Positions 25,972-35,136 of a stretch of 64,000 bases of DNA are shown here, one piece after another. The notes beneath the pieces were generated by a model, which made no database searches, was not told where the DNA came from, and saw only the letters and a list, made by a program, of their open reading frames with translations. Every line of letters begins with the position of its first letter. Position 1 is the stretch's first letter. Origin of the DNA: Kibdelosporangium banguiense (GTDB taxonomy: Bacteria; Actinomycetota; Actinomycetes; Mycobacteriales; Pseudonocardiaceae); contig NZ_JAGINW010000001.1 in the NCBI RefSeq assembly GCF_017876405.1, forward strand, positions 7,019,203 to 7,083,202. Direction: 5' to 3'. The position numbers were made by a program, and so were the translations under genes.

Positions 25972-28179
25972 GTGGGTGCGAACGAGCCGTTCCGGGGTGC
26001 TGTGCTGGAAGCGGTGCTGGAGCGGATCACGTACGCCAACGAGGACACCGGGTACACCGTGGCCCGGGTGGATACCGGCCGGGGCGGGGATCTGGTCACC
26101 GTGGTCGGGGCCTTGCTGGGGGCGCAGCCGGGGGAGTCGATCCGGATGCGGGGGCGCTGGGGCTCGCATCCGCAGTACGGCAAGCAGTTCCACGTTGACG
26201 ACTACACGACGGTGCTGCCCGCCACGATCCAGGGGATCCGGCGGTATCTGGGATCCGGGCTGATCAAGGGGATCGGGCCGGTGCTGGCCGACCGGATCGT
26301 CGAGTACTTCGGGGTGGACGCGCTCGATGTGATCGAGCAGCAGCCGCAGCGGCTGATCGAGGTGCCCAAACTCGGGCCCAAACGGACCAAGCTGATCGCC
26401 GCGGCCTGGGAGGAGCAGAAGGCCATCAAGGAGGTGATGGTCTTCCTGCAGGGCGTCGGCGTCTCGACCTCGCTCGCGGTGCGGATCTTCAAGCAGTACA
26501 ACGAGAAGTCCATCGACGTCGTGCGGGAGGAGCCGTACCGGCTGGCGTCGGACGTGTGGGGGATCGGGTTCCGGACCGCGGACACCATCGCCAAGGCGGT
26601 CGGCATCCCGCACGACAGTCCACAGCGGATCAAGGCGGGCCTGCAGTTCACCCTTTCGGAGTCCACTTCCGACGGTCACTGCTACCTGCCTGAGCACCGG
26701 CTGATCGCCGAGGCCGTGAAGATCCTGCAGGTCGACACTGGCGCGGTGATCGACTGCCTGGCGGAGTTGGTCGACGAGGAGGGCGTCGTGCGGGAGGTGT
26801 TGCCCGAGGAAGATGACGAAGTCGCGATCTATCTCGTGCCGTTCCATCGGGCGGAGATCTCCCTGGCAGGTCAGCTGCGACGGCTGCTCAACGACGACGC
26901 CGACCGGATGTCCGCGTTCGCCACTGTCGACTGGGACCGGGCGCTGGCCTGGCTGCGCAAGCGGACCGGCTCGGATCTCGCCCCTGAGCAGGAACAGGCC
27001 GTCCGGCTGGCGTTGACGAGCAAAGTCGCCGTACTGACCGGTGGGCCGGGTTGCGGCAAGAGCTTCACTGTCCGGTCCATAGTGGAGCTCGCCGCCGCCA
27101 AACAGGCCCGTGTCGTGCTGGCCGCGCCGACCGGACGTGCGGCCAAGCGACTGAGCGAACTCACGGGACACGAAGCCAGCACTGTGCACCGGCTGCTGGA
27201 ACTCAAGCCTGGCGGCGACGCGGCCTACGACAAGGACCGCCCGCTCGACGCCGACCTGGTCGTGGTCGACGAGGCGTCCATGGTGGACCTGCTGCTGGCG
27301 AACAAGCTGGTCAAAGCACTCGCGCCGGGCACGCACCTGCTGCTGGTCGGCGACGTCGACCAGTTGCCGTCGGTCGGCGCGGGGGAGGTGCTGCGGGACA
27401 TGCTCGCGACCGGAACACCGATTCCACACGTCCGGCTCACGCACATCTTCCGGCAGGCCCAGGAGTCCGGTGTGGTCACCAACGCACACCGCATCAACGC
27501 GGGCGAACACCCGCACACCAAGGGGCTCAGCGACTTCTTCCTGTTCTCCGTCGACGACATCGAGGAAACCGCGACACTCACCGTCGACATCGTGGCCAAC
27601 CGGATTCCGCGCAAGTTCGGTCTGGATCCACGCCGTGACGTGCAGGTCCTTGTTCCCACTCACCGAGGACCGGCCGGCGCGGGCTCGCTGAACTCGCTGC
27701 TGCAGGAGGCTCTGACGCCGTCGAAACCGAATCTGCCCGAGCGCAGGTTCGGCGGACGGGTGTTCCGGGTCGGCGACAAGGTCACCCAGATTCGTAACAA
27801 TTACGACAAAGGTGCCAACGGGGTCTTCAACGGAACTCTGGGCGTTGTGACCGGATTGGACACAGTGGAACAGACGCTGACGGTGCGCACCGACGAGGAC
27901 GAGGAAGTCGGCTACGAGTTCAGCGAGCTCGACGAGCTGACCCACGCCTACGCGGTGACTATTCATCGTTCGCAAGGCAGCGAGTACCCGTGTGTCGTCA
28001 TCCCCATTACCACGAGCGCCTGGATGATGCTCCAGCGCAACCTGCTCTACACGGCTGTGACCAGGGCAAAGAAGATTGTCGTGCTGGTCGGCTCGGCCCG
28101 GGCGATCGGCCAGGCCGTCCGTACCGCGAGCACCGGCCGCCGCTTTACCACGCTCGACCACCGGCTTCAGCCGAGATGA
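25972..28179 (+). CDS. recD2: RecD2-type superfamily 1 DNA helicase
   Basis: A 735-residue 5'-3' helicase. The N-terminal OB-like part precedes tandem helix-hairpin-helix elements (GSGLIKGIGPVLADRIVEYFG and PKLGPKRTKLIAAAWEEQ), then the motor with motif I GGPGCGKSFTVRS, motif II VVVDEASMVD, motif III LLLVGDVDQLPSVGAGEVL and the late motif AYAVTIHRSQGSEYPCV. RecD2 proteins act in replication-fork and recombination repair outside RecBCD. The start is a GTG. Length and domain order are typical. Confidence 0.93.
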   Translation: MGANEPFRGAVLEAVLERITYANEDTGYTVARVDTGRGGDLVTVVGALLGAQPGESIRMRGRWGSHPQYGKQFHVDDYTTVLPATIQGIRRYLGSGLIKGIGPVLADRIVEYFGVDALDVIEQQPQRLIEVPKLGPKRTKLIAAAWEEQKAIKEVMVFLQGVGVSTSLAVRIFKQYNEKSIDVVREEPYRLASDVWGIGFRTADTIAKAVGIPHDSPQRIKAGLQFTLSESTSDGHCYLPEHRLIAEAVKILQVDTGAVIDCLAELVDEEGVVREVLPEEDDEVAIYLVPFHRAEISLAGQLRRLLNDDADRMSAFATVDWDRALAWLRKRTGSDLAPEQEQAVRLALTSKVAVLTGGPGCGKSFTVRSIVELAAAKQARVVLAAPTGRAAKRLSELTGHEASTVHRLLELKPGGDAAYDKDRPLDADLVVVDEASMVDLLLANKLVKALAPGTHLLLVGDVDQLPSVGAGEVLRDMLATGTPIPHVRLTHIFRQAQESGVVTNAHRINAGEHPHTKGLSDFFLFSVDDIEETATLTVDIVANRIPRKFGLDPRRDVQVLVPTHRGPAGAGSLNSLLQEALTPSKPNLPERRFGGRVFRVGDKVTQIRNNYDKGANGVFNGTLGVVTGLDTVEQTLTVRTDEDEEVGYEFSELDELTHAYAVTIHRSQGSEYPCVVIPITTSAWMMLQRNLLYTAVTRAKKIVVLVGSARAIGQAVRTASTGRRFTTLDHRLQPR

Positions 28180-28223
28180 TGTAACGTACAGCTGAGTCGG
28201 TTTGTTTGTTGGTGAGGTGTGTT

Positions 28224-28616
28224 GTGATTTCTGGCAAAGTGCTGAGGTTCGACGATGTCCGTGGCTACGGCTTCATCGCCCCGGACGACGGCGGCGAAGA
28301 CGTTTTCATGCATGCCAACGATCTTCGCGACGAGAAGTTCCTGTTCACGCCCGGTACCGCGGTCGAGTTCGACGTGGTCGAAGGCGACCGCGGCCTGAAG
28401 GCATCGTCGGTCAAGATTCTCGATCGCAGTCCGGCGCGGACCTCGGCCGGCCAGGACGACGAGGTCATGTGCGATGTGCTGTCGCCGCGCGAGCTGATGC
28501 AGGAGCTCACCGAGGCCCTGCTGGAGTCCGCGCCGACGCTCACCGCGGCCCAGATCGTCCAGGTCAGGCAGCGGATCGCCAAACTCGCCCACGCCCACGG
28601 CTGGCTGGAGTCCTAA
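28224..28616 (+). CDS. Cold-shock-domain protein with C-terminal extension
   Basis: A 130-residue protein. The first 65 residues form a cold-shock domain with RNP1 GYGFIAPDD and RNP2 DVFMHANDL, which bind single-stranded nucleic acid. A helical extension of about 55 residues (LSPRELMQELTEALLE, then AAQIVQVRQRIAKLA) replaces the usual end after one domain. The start is the GTG at 28224 with GGTGAGG upstream. It lies just downstream of recD2 and its 3' end overlaps the antisense small gene by about 53 bases. Confidence 0.88.
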   Translation: MISGKVLRFDDVRGYGFIAPDDGGEDVFMHANDLRDEKFLFTPGTAVEFDVVEGDRGLKASSVKILDRSPARTSAGQDDEVMCDVLSPRELMQELTEALLESAPTLTAAQIVQVRQRIAKLAHAHGWLES

Positions 28617-28842
28617 GTAGATCACCCAGCACTGGGTCCACTTCGAACAGTTCCGCGTGCGCCAGCGCCCGCAGCACAAGAAGATCGCCCTGAGTTTCCG
28701 GCTCAGAGGTGGTGCCGAGGGCCTGGGTGCACACGTCGATCGCGTCGGCTGGACGGCCCAGCGCGGTCAACGCCCGTGCCCGGTTGGCAGCAGTCGTCTG
28801 TTCGGCGACCAGCTGACGCACGCGTTCCCGGCTTTCGCTCAT
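28564..28842 (-). CDS. Small TPR-like hypothetical protein
   Basis: A 92-residue protein with a strong ribosome site (GGGAGGGAG) before its ATG. The stretch TTAANRARALTALGRPADAIDVCTQAL looks like a tetratricopeptide-type helix pair, and a second pair, DLLVLRALAHAELFEV, follows. No family name is recognised. Its end overlaps the convergent cold-shock gene. Confidence 0.6.
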   Translation of the reverse strand: MSESRERVRQLVAEQTTAANRARALTALGRPADAIDVCTQALGTTSEPETQGDLLVLRALAHAELFEVDPVLGDLLRTPASRGRGRVWRSAA

Positions 28843-28914
28843 GCCCGGCTCCCTCCCGCACTCACCCATCGCGCGTTCAGTGGCACTGTTACGGGCCGGG
28901 CACGCGAATCCCCG

Positions 28915-29277
28915 TCAGTGGGCGAGCAGCACCAGGATCAAGCCGATCGTGGCGGGCACGGTCTGCACGAAAAGGATCCGCTTGCTGGCGGTCGCGGCCC
29001 CGTAGAGGCCCGCGATCATCACGCAGATCAGGAAGAACACCGCGAACTGGAAGCCGGTGGTGCCACCCGCGATCAACGCCCACACCAGACCGGCCGCCAG
29101 GAAGCCGTTGTACAGCCCCTGGTTGGCCCCGAGCACCGCGGTCTTCTCGGCGAAGTCCTTCTCCAGCCCGAACGCCTTCATGCCCCGTGGCGTGGTCCAC
29201 AGGAACATCTCCAGCACCAGAATGTAGGCGTGGATCGCGGCCACCAGGCCGATCACGATATTGGCCGCCACCTGCAT
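28915..29277 (-). CDS. DUF1304 membrane protein
   Basis: A 120-residue protein with four hydrophobic helices. ILVLEMFLWTTPRGMKAFGL and the loop FAEKTAVLGANQGLYNGFLAAGL are the hallmark of DUF1304, a family of small integral membrane proteins of unknown function. Confidence 0.88.
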   Translation of the reverse strand: MQVAANIVIGLVAAIHAYILVLEMFLWTTPRGMKAFGLEKDFAEKTAVLGANQGLYNGFLAAGLVWALIAGGTTGFQFAVFFLICVMIAGLYGAATASKRILFVQTVPATIGLILVLLAH

Positions 29278-29426
29278 CGGGCCGTCCTCCTCAGTCCGTC
29301 AACCGGAGAACCTCCCCGGGTCGGCGTGATCGTACCGGCAGCGTCCGGCCCTGGCATGTGCCGACTTCGGTTATGACTACCACCACAGTGCAATCCAGAC
29401 GTGACGAAAAGCAGGAAAGGCACTCC

Positions 29427-29457
29427 TTGACTTCGAGCCAGGTTGAGGTTGCAGAGT
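29427..29457 (+). promoter_or_regulatory. Possible long-spacer (MerR/SoxR-type) promoter
   Basis: TTGACT (29427-29432) and CAGAGT (29452-29457) are separated by 19 bases that contain an imperfect dyad around CCAG (CTTCGAG and GTTGAGG). Promoters with 19-base spacers and central dyads are typical for MerR-family activators. The -10 match is weak and the following ATG lies only seven bases away, so the call is tentative. Confidence 0.25.
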
Positions 29458-29463
29458 GAGGGC

Positions 29464-30144
29464 ATGGTGACGGCGCAGATGGCTCAGCTGGCCGGGTTGT
29501 TTCGACGGATGACGGGGGACGAGAAGCATGAGTGGGCCGCGGCCTCGACATTGGATGTCCTGTGGGTGCTGTACGACCGGGTGCTGAACGTGTCGCCCGA
29601 CCGGGCGAACGATCCTGACCGGGACCGGTTCCTGCTGTCGAAGGGGCACGGGCCGATGGCGTACTACGCCGTGCTGGCCGCCAAGGGGTTCATCGACGAG
29701 TCCATTTTGGATCAGTGGACGGAGTTCGGGTCGCCGCTGGGCCAGCATCCGGACCGGACGCTGGTCGACGGGGTGGAGATCAGCAGCGGGTCGTTGGGGC
29801 ACGGGCTGGCGCTCGGGGCCGGTGTGGCGTTGGGGTTGCGGGCGCAGGCGAGGCGGTCTCGCGTCGTGGTGCTGATGGGTGACGGTGAGCTGGATGAGGG
29901 CAGCAACCATGAGGCGATCGCGCTGGCCGGTCGGCTTGGGCTGGATCGGCTGACGGTCGTGGTGATCGACAACGGGACCTCCAGTCACGGCTGGCCCGGC
30001 GGGATCTCCAGGCGTTTCAGTGTCGAGGGGTGGCGGACGGCCACAGTGGACGGGCGCGATCACGAAGCACTTTTCCATGCGTTGACAACAGAACTGAACG
30101 GCATGCCGACCGCGGTCGTGGCCACAGTGGGGAGTGACGAATGA
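29464..30144 (+). CDS. Transketolase, N-terminal (TPP-binding) subunit
   Basis: A 226-residue protein corresponding to the first third of transketolase. Motifs are FLLSKGHGPMAYYAVLAAKG, ISSGSLGHGLALGAGVALG and the thiamine-diphosphate motif MGDGELDEGSNHEA. It is shorter than usual N-terminal halves (about 270 residues). The gene overlaps the C-terminal partner by four bases (ATGA), so the two chains are made in equal amounts. Split transketolases occur in archaea and in secondary-metabolite clusters. The flavour of sugar transfer is not readable. Confidence 0.9.
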   Translation: MVTAQMAQLAGLFRRMTGDEKHEWAAASTLDVLWVLYDRVLNVSPDRANDPDRDRFLLSKGHGPMAYYAVLAAKGFIDESILDQWTEFGSPLGQHPDRTLVDGVEISSGSLGHGLALGAGVALGLRAQARRSRVVVLMGDGELDEGSNHEAIALAGRLGLDRLTVVVIDNGTSSHGWPGGISRRFSVEGWRTATVDGRDHEALFHALTTELNGMPTAVVATVGSDE

Positions 30145-31058
30145 AAGAGGGGGACACGGGCGAGACCGGCGCGATGCGGGTCGTCTTCGTGGAGGTGGTC
30201 AAGGAGGAACTCGACCGGAACCCGAATCTGGCCGTCGTCACCGCCGACATCTCGGCGTCGGCATTCGACAAGGCCCGGGCGCAGTACCCCGATCGGGTGG
30301 TCAATGTCGGTATCCGGGAGCAGACCATGATCGGGGTGGCCGGAGGCCTGGCGCTGGCCGGACTGCGCCCGGTGGTGCACAGCTACGCGCCGTTCCTGGT
30401 CGAGCGGCCGTTCGAGCAGATCAAGCTCGATCTCGGCCACCAGGAGGTCGGCGCTGTGCTGGTCAGCATCGGTGGCTCGTACGACGATCCGGTGTGGGGC
30501 CGGACGCATCAGGCACCCGGTGACGTGGCATTGATCGACTCGCTGCCGGGCTGGACTGTGCACGTGCCAGGGCACTGGGCGGAGGTGGAGCCCTTGCTAC
30601 GTAAGGCGTTGGCCGATGACAACCGTGTCTACATGAGACTCTCGACGCGCAGCAACGCCGAGTCGGTCTCCACCTCAGCGGGATTCGCCGCTGTCCGGCA
30701 AGGCAAGGACGGTGTGGTGATCGCTGTCGGGCCGGTGCTCGACCAGGTCCTGGCTGCGGTGTCCACTTTGGATGTCACGGTGCTCTACGCGTCGACGATC
30801 CGGCCGTTCGACCACTTCGGGCTGCTGACCGCGGCACGCGCGGCCAGCCCGAACATCGTTCTGGTGGAACCGTATCTGCGTGGCACGTCAGCCCATGAGG
30901 TGTCGAACGCGCTGGTCAGCATGCCGCATCGGCTGCTTTCCCTTGGCGTGGAACGCGACACCGAGCCGCACGCCTACGGCACGCCCGAGGACCACGACCG
31001 GATCCACGGGCTGCACGCCGAAGGCATCGCTCAGGCCGTCGGGACTTTCCTCGCCTAG
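30141..31058 (+). CDS. Transketolase, C-terminal (Pyr and C-domain) subunit
   Basis: A 305-residue partner of the preceding gene. It contains the pyrimidine-binding domain (PDRVVNVGIREQTMIGVAGG with the catalytic glutamate, and LRPVVHSYAPFLVERPFEQ) and the C-terminal domain (VALIDSLPGWTVHVPGHW, YASTIRPFD). The start ATG overlaps the upstream stop. The gene ends three bases past the end of the convergent KamA-family gene, linking this pair physically to the lysine-degradation cluster, although no biochemical link is evident. Confidence 0.9.
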   Translation: MKEGDTGETGAMRVVFVEVVKEELDRNPNLAVVTADISASAFDKARAQYPDRVVNVGIREQTMIGVAGGLALAGLRPVVHSYAPFLVERPFEQIKLDLGHQEVGAVLVSIGGSYDDPVWGRTHQAPGDVALIDSLPGWTVHVPGHWAEVEPLLRKALADDNRVYMRLSTRSNAESVSTSAGFAAVRQGKDGVVIAVGPVLDQVLAAVSTLDVTVLYASTIRPFDHFGLLTAARAASPNIVLVEPYLRGTSAHEVSNALVSMPHRLLSLGVERDTEPHAYGTPEDHDRIHGLHAEGIAQAVGTFLA

Positions 31059-32446
31059 GCCTGCTGGGTGGACCACCACTCCTGTCCCTCGTCGGACAGG
31101 GTGCCGATCGGGTCGTAGTACGGGTACTGGCGGTCAAGGGCTTCCGGATCGTTGAGCTCGATCCCGGTCCGGTAGTTCTTGGTCCAGTAGGAGATCCCGC
31201 GCACGCGGTCGTAGTCGTGCAGCTGGTGCACCCAACGTTTGCCGACGTACGGCACATCGCACACGATTCGCGGCGTGGCATACCCGGGCAGGTAGCCCAT
31301 GATGGCGTGCTGCAGGTCCTGCGCCTCCCACACCGCGACGCGCCAGTGCTCGGCGTTCGGGATCATGTCGCACATGTAGAAGTAATACGGCAGGATGTTG
31401 GCTTCCCCTTGCAGGGCAAAGCAAAGGTCGAGCAGATCGGCCGGGGTCGCGTTCACGCCGCGCATCAGCACGCCCTGGTTGCGCACATCCCGCACACCGA
31501 CTTCGAGCGCGGTCCGGGCGGCCTCGGCGACCAGCGGCGTCACCGACTGGACATGGTTGACGTGCGTGTGGATCGCCAGGTTCACGCCACGCCGCTGGGC
31601 GGTGCGGGCGACACGCTCGAGCCCTTCGACCACTTTGGGCTGCAGCCAGTGCTGGGGCAGACCGGCCAGTGCCTTGGTGGCCAGCCGGATGTCGCGGACC
31701 GTGTCGATGTCCATCAGTCGCATGAGGAACGACTCGAGCTGGTGCCACGGCACATTCGCCACGTCCCCGCCGGAGACCACGACGTCACGCACGCCCGGGG
31801 TCTTCTTCAGGTACGTGATCATCTCGTCCTGCCGGTCCACCGGCTTGAGTGTGAGCTTGTGCTTGTCGATGAGCGCGGTGGAGTTGCCGACCAGGTCCAT
31901 CCGCGTGCAGTGCCCGCAGTACTGCGGGCATGTGGACAGCAGTTCGGCCAGGACCTTGGTGGGGTAGCGGTGGGTCAACCCCTCGACGACCCACATCTCC
32001 GCTTCGTGCAAGGAATCCCGGGACGAGTACGGGTGATTCGGCCAGCGTGGCTCGCGGTCGCTGCGCACCGGGAGCATGTAGCGGCGGACCGGGTCGGCGT
32101 AGAACGCCTCGGTGAACTTGGTCTGGTCCACACCCGCGTCCGGCGCCATGGTGTTGAGCATCTGCGGTGGCAGCAGCATCGACATCGTCGCCAGGTTCTC
32201 CTGGTCGGCCGCGAGGTCGTCGTAGAAACGCTCGTCGAGCAGGTCGCCGGCCGTCGCGCGTAGCTGCTTGATGTTGCGCAGACAGTGCACGCGCTGCCAC
32301 TGGGCGTCACGCCACTGGGCTTCGGTGACGTCCTGCCAGCCCGGGAAGCGGCGCCAGTCGGGCTCCACCAGGGCGCGCCGGGCGTACGAATACGGCTGCT
32401 CACCAGCGGCCTGGACAGCTGCCGTGACGGTGGTCGCTGCAGTCAT
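31055..32446 (-). CDS. kamA: KamA-family radical SAM protein (lysine 2,3-aminomutase-like)
   Basis: A 463-residue radical SAM, PLP-dependent aminomutase homologue. The iron-sulfur motif is STCPQYCGHCTRMD (CxxxCxxC), followed by TYLKKTPGVRDVVVSGGDV. Lysine 2,3-aminomutases convert L-lysine to L-beta-lysine. The PLP-lysine motif, normally DxPGGxGK, reads DVPYVGKRWV here, so the key lysine may be kept but the glycine loop is not. GAGGAGAAGAG precedes the ATG. It is divergent from the kdd-kamDE operon by 80 bases, which supports a role in beta-lysine supply, but substrate specificity is uncertain. Confidence 0.8.
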   Translation of the reverse strand: MTAATTVTAAVQAAGEQPYSYARRALVEPDWRRFPGWQDVTEAQWRDAQWQRVHCLRNIKQLRATAGDLLDERFYDDLAADQENLATMSMLLPPQMLNTMAPDAGVDQTKFTEAFYADPVRRYMLPVRSDREPRWPNHPYSSRDSLHEAEMWVVEGLTHRYPTKVLAELLSTCPQYCGHCTRMDLVGNSTALIDKHKLTLKPVDRQDEMITYLKKTPGVRDVVVSGGDVANVPWHQLESFLMRLMDIDTVRDIRLATKALAGLPQHWLQPKVVEGLERVARTAQRRGVNLAIHTHVNHVQSVTPLVAEAARTALEVGVRDVRNQGVLMRGVNATPADLLDLCFALQGEANILPYYFYMCDMIPNAEHWRVAVWEAQDLQHAIMGYLPGYATPRIVCDVPYVGKRWVHQLHDYDRVRGISYWTKNYRTGIELNDPEALDRQYPYYDPIGTLSDEGQEWWSTQQA

Positions 32447-32526
32447 CTCTTCTCCTCGCGGTCAGCGGTGCGTAAAGATATGCTGCCAGAGCGACAATAC
32501 AACGTAAATCTTCCGGAGGTGTGCCG

Positions 32527-33558
32527 ATGTCGATGTACGGCTTGCACCGTGTCGTCGAACCTGCGGGTGTGCTCCCGCAGCAAGCCGACCGGCTGGACGC
32601 GGATCCCAGGCCGCGTCCGGACGAGGTCGTGGTGGACGTCGAGCGCCTCAACCTGGACGCTGCCTCGTTCCGGCAGCTCAGCGAGCAGTACGGCAGCGGG
32701 GAAGCGGTCCGCGCGGCGGTGCTCGACATAGTCGGCCGGCGCGGCAAAATGCACAATCCGGTCACAGGTTCCGGTGGCATGCTGCTGGGCACGGTCCGCG
32801 AGGCCGGACCGGAGTCGCCACTTGGTCTCAAGCCCGGCGACCGCGTCGCGACGCTTGTCTCGCTCACGCTCACGCCGCTGCGTATCACCGACGGCCTGGC
32901 CAATTGGGACGGTAGGACCGAGCAGGTGCCGTGCGAAGGGACCGCTGTACTGTTCGGACGGTCCATTGCGGCCGTGCTGCCCGACGACATGCCTGATCAT
33001 CTGGCGCTGTCCGTCTTGGACGTCTGTGGCGCGCCGGCTCTGACCTACCGTGTGGTCTGTGTTGCTGCTCGTGACGGCGACCCGTCGGTGCTGGTTCTCG
33101 GAGGCGGCGGCAAGTCTGGCTCGCTCTCGCTCGCGGCTGCGCGTCGAGCGGGGGCGAGCCGGGTCATCGCGTTGGTGCCCACCGAGCGCGAGGCCAAAGC
33201 GGTCGACGCGGTGGGCCTCGCGGACGAGGTCGTGATCGCTGACGCACGCGACCCGGTCGCCGTTTCGAAGGCCGTCGGCGGGCAGGTGGGCGTCACGATC
33301 GTGTGCGTCGACGTGCCCGGATGTGAGCACGGCGCGATCCTGGCCACGGCTGACGGCGGCACGGTGGTGTTCTTTTCGATGGCCACGTCGTTCTCCGCGG
33401 CGGCGCTGGGTGCCGAAGGGCTGGCCGCGGACGTCGAGATGATCATCGGCAACGGGTACGTGCCTGGTCACGCCGAGTTCGCCCTGGACCTGATCCGCAG
33501 CGAGCCAGGGGTGCGCGAGCTGTTCGAGGCGCGCGAACGGCAGACTTCCCAGGCATGA
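32527..33558 (+). CDS. kdd: L-erythro-3,5-diaminohexanoate dehydrogenase
   Basis: A 343-residue NAD(P)-dependent dehydrogenase with a Rossmann motif VLGGGGKSGSLSLAAARRAGAS and MHNPVTGSGGMLLGTV, matching Kdd (EC 1.4.1.11) of lysine-fermenting bacteria in size and motifs. It oxidatively deaminates 3,5-diaminohexanoate to 3-oxo-5-aminohexanoate. GGAGG lies seven bases before the ATG at 32527. It is the first gene of an operon with the amidohydrolase, kamD and kamE; its stop overlaps the next start. The next pathway enzyme, Kce, is absent nearby. Confidence 0.85.
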   Translation: MSMYGLHRVVEPAGVLPQQADRLDADPRPRPDEVVVDVERLNLDAASFRQLSEQYGSGEAVRAAVLDIVGRRGKMHNPVTGSGGMLLGTVREAGPESPLGLKPGDRVATLVSLTLTPLRITDGLANWDGRTEQVPCEGTAVLFGRSIAAVLPDDMPDHLALSVLDVCGAPALTYRVVCVAARDGDPSVLVLGGGGKSGSLSLAAARRAGASRVIALVPTEREAKAVDAVGLADEVVIADARDPVAVSKAVGGQVGVTIVCVDVPGCEHGAILATADGGTVVFFSMATSFSAAALGAEGLAADVEMIIGNGYVPGHAEFALDLIRSEPGVRELFEARERQTSQA

Positions 33559-35132
33559 GGATGTTGCTGATGGGTGGCCGGATCCATGTCCCGAACTCGC
33601 CGGACGCGACCGCGATGGCGGTTGAGGACGGCACGGTGGTGTGGGTCGGCCAGGACGGCCCGGCGAGGACGCTCTATCCAGATGCCGAAATTGTCCAGTT
33701 GGACGGGGCGTTCGTGGCGCCTGCGTTCGTCGACCCGCATGTGCACGCGACCTCGGCGGGCCTGTTGCTGACCGGCCTTGACCTGACCGGATGCACTTCG
33801 CTGGCCGAATGTCTCGACGCGCTGCGTAAAGCGGAAGGCGACGCCGTGTGGGGGCACGGCTGGGACGAGACTGTATGGCCCGAGCGTCGGCCGCCAACCC
33901 GAGCGGAGATCGACGCGGCTGCGGGTGGCCGCGCTGTCTACCTGTCGCGCATCGACGTGCACTCCGCGCTCGTCTCGTCGGCAACGGTCGACCGCGCGCC
34001 TGATTCTCGCGGCGCAGACGGCTGGGATGACGACGGCCCGCTGTCTCGCGACGCGCACCACCGCGTGCGCCGAGTCGCCCTACGGGAGTTGTCGGCCGAG
34101 CAGCGGACCGCCGCGAAACTGGCGTTTCTGCAGCACGTGGCGTCGCGCGGGGTGGCGAGCGTGCACGAGTGCGCAGGTCCGGAGATCTCCAGCAAGGCGG
34201 ATCTTGCCGAGATCCTCGAACTCGGCCGGGATGACGCCCGGCCGGACGTGGTCGGCTACTGGGGCGAGGCCGGTGCCTACGAACTCGCCCGGGAGCTGGG
34301 GATTCAAGGCCTGGCAGGGGATCTTTTCGTCGACGGCGCCATCGGGTCGCGCACAGCGGCGCTGCACGAGCCGTACACCGACGATCCGGCCAACCGTGGC
34401 GCGCGGTACCTGGACGCGGGCGAGATCGCCGAACACCTGGCCGGGTGCACCAATGCCGGGCTGCAGGCCGGATTCCACGTGATCGGCGACGCGGCCGTGT
34501 CCGCCGTGATCGACGGGTTCGCCAAGGCCGAGGCGAGCGTGGGCCGTGCCGCGCTGGCGGCAGCCCGGCACCGCTTGGAACATGTCGAGATGGTGACCGC
34601 CGGGCAGGCCGCGCAACTCGCGTCCTGGGGCGTGGTCGCCTCGATGCAGCCGATGTTCGACGCCGCCTGGGGCGGTCCGGACGGAATGTACGTGCAGCGC
34701 CTGGGGGAGAGGGGAACACAGCTGAATCCGTTCTCCGCGTTGGCGCGTAGCGGAGTTGTGCTCGCGTTCGGTTCGGACGCGCCGGTCACTCCTGTTGATC
34801 CGTGGCGTTCCGTGCAGGCAGCCGTACACCATCGGACCGAGGGATTCGGCGTGTCACCGCGTGCCGCGTTCACCGCGCACACACGTAGTGGCTGGCGTGC
34901 TGCAGGCGTGGACGACGGGGTGACAGGCATGCTCACGCCCGGCGCGCCGGCGACGTACGCGGTGTGGGAGACCGGGGATCTCGTGGTCGCGGGCAGTGAC
35001 AGCCGGGTGCAGCGCTGGTCGACCGACCCACGATCGGGTGTCCCGGGCCTGCCGTCGCTGGAGCCGGACGCCGTGTTGCCGCGATGCCTGCGGACTGTGT
35101 TGCGTGGAAAGACCATTTACGAGGAAAGGTGA
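33555..35132 (+). CDS. YtcJ-like amidohydrolase
   Basis: A 525-residue metal-dependent hydrolase of amidohydrolase family 3. It has the N-terminal beta-sandwich piece, the HxH motif AFVDPHVHATSAG, a later histidine in FHVIGDAAVSAVI, and LEHVEMVTAGQAAQLASWG with AFGSDAPVTPVDPWRSVQAAV near the end. The start overlaps the kdd stop (ATGA) and it ends just before kamD, so it is fully embedded in the operon. No step of the known lysine pathway needs it; it may hydrolyse an acylated or lactam form of lysine or of an intermediate, but this is inference. Confidence 0.85.
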   Translation: MRMLLMGGRIHVPNSPDATAMAVEDGTVVWVGQDGPARTLYPDAEIVQLDGAFVAPAFVDPHVHATSAGLLLTGLDLTGCTSLAECLDALRKAEGDAVWGHGWDETVWPERRPPTRAEIDAAAGGRAVYLSRIDVHSALVSSATVDRAPDSRGADGWDDDGPLSRDAHHRVRRVALRELSAEQRTAAKLAFLQHVASRGVASVHECAGPEISSKADLAEILELGRDDARPDVVGYWGEAGAYELARELGIQGLAGDLFVDGAIGSRTAALHEPYTDDPANRGARYLDAGEIAEHLAGCTNAGLQAGFHVIGDAAVSAVIDGFAKAEASVGRAALAAARHRLEHVEMVTAGQAAQLASWGVVASMQPMFDAAWGGPDGMYVQRLGERGTQLNPFSALARSGVVLAFGSDAPVTPVDPWRSVQAAVHHRTEGFGVSPRAAFTAHTRSGWRAAGVDDGVTGMLTPGAPATYAVWETGDLVVAGSDSRVQRWSTDPRSGVPGLPSLEPDAVLPRCLRTVLRGKTIYEER

Positions 35133-35136
35133 GCGG

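Noticed and set aside
25903..28161. 752-codon antisense frame over recD2
   Set aside because: The sense frame holds all helicase motifs; the antisense one has none.
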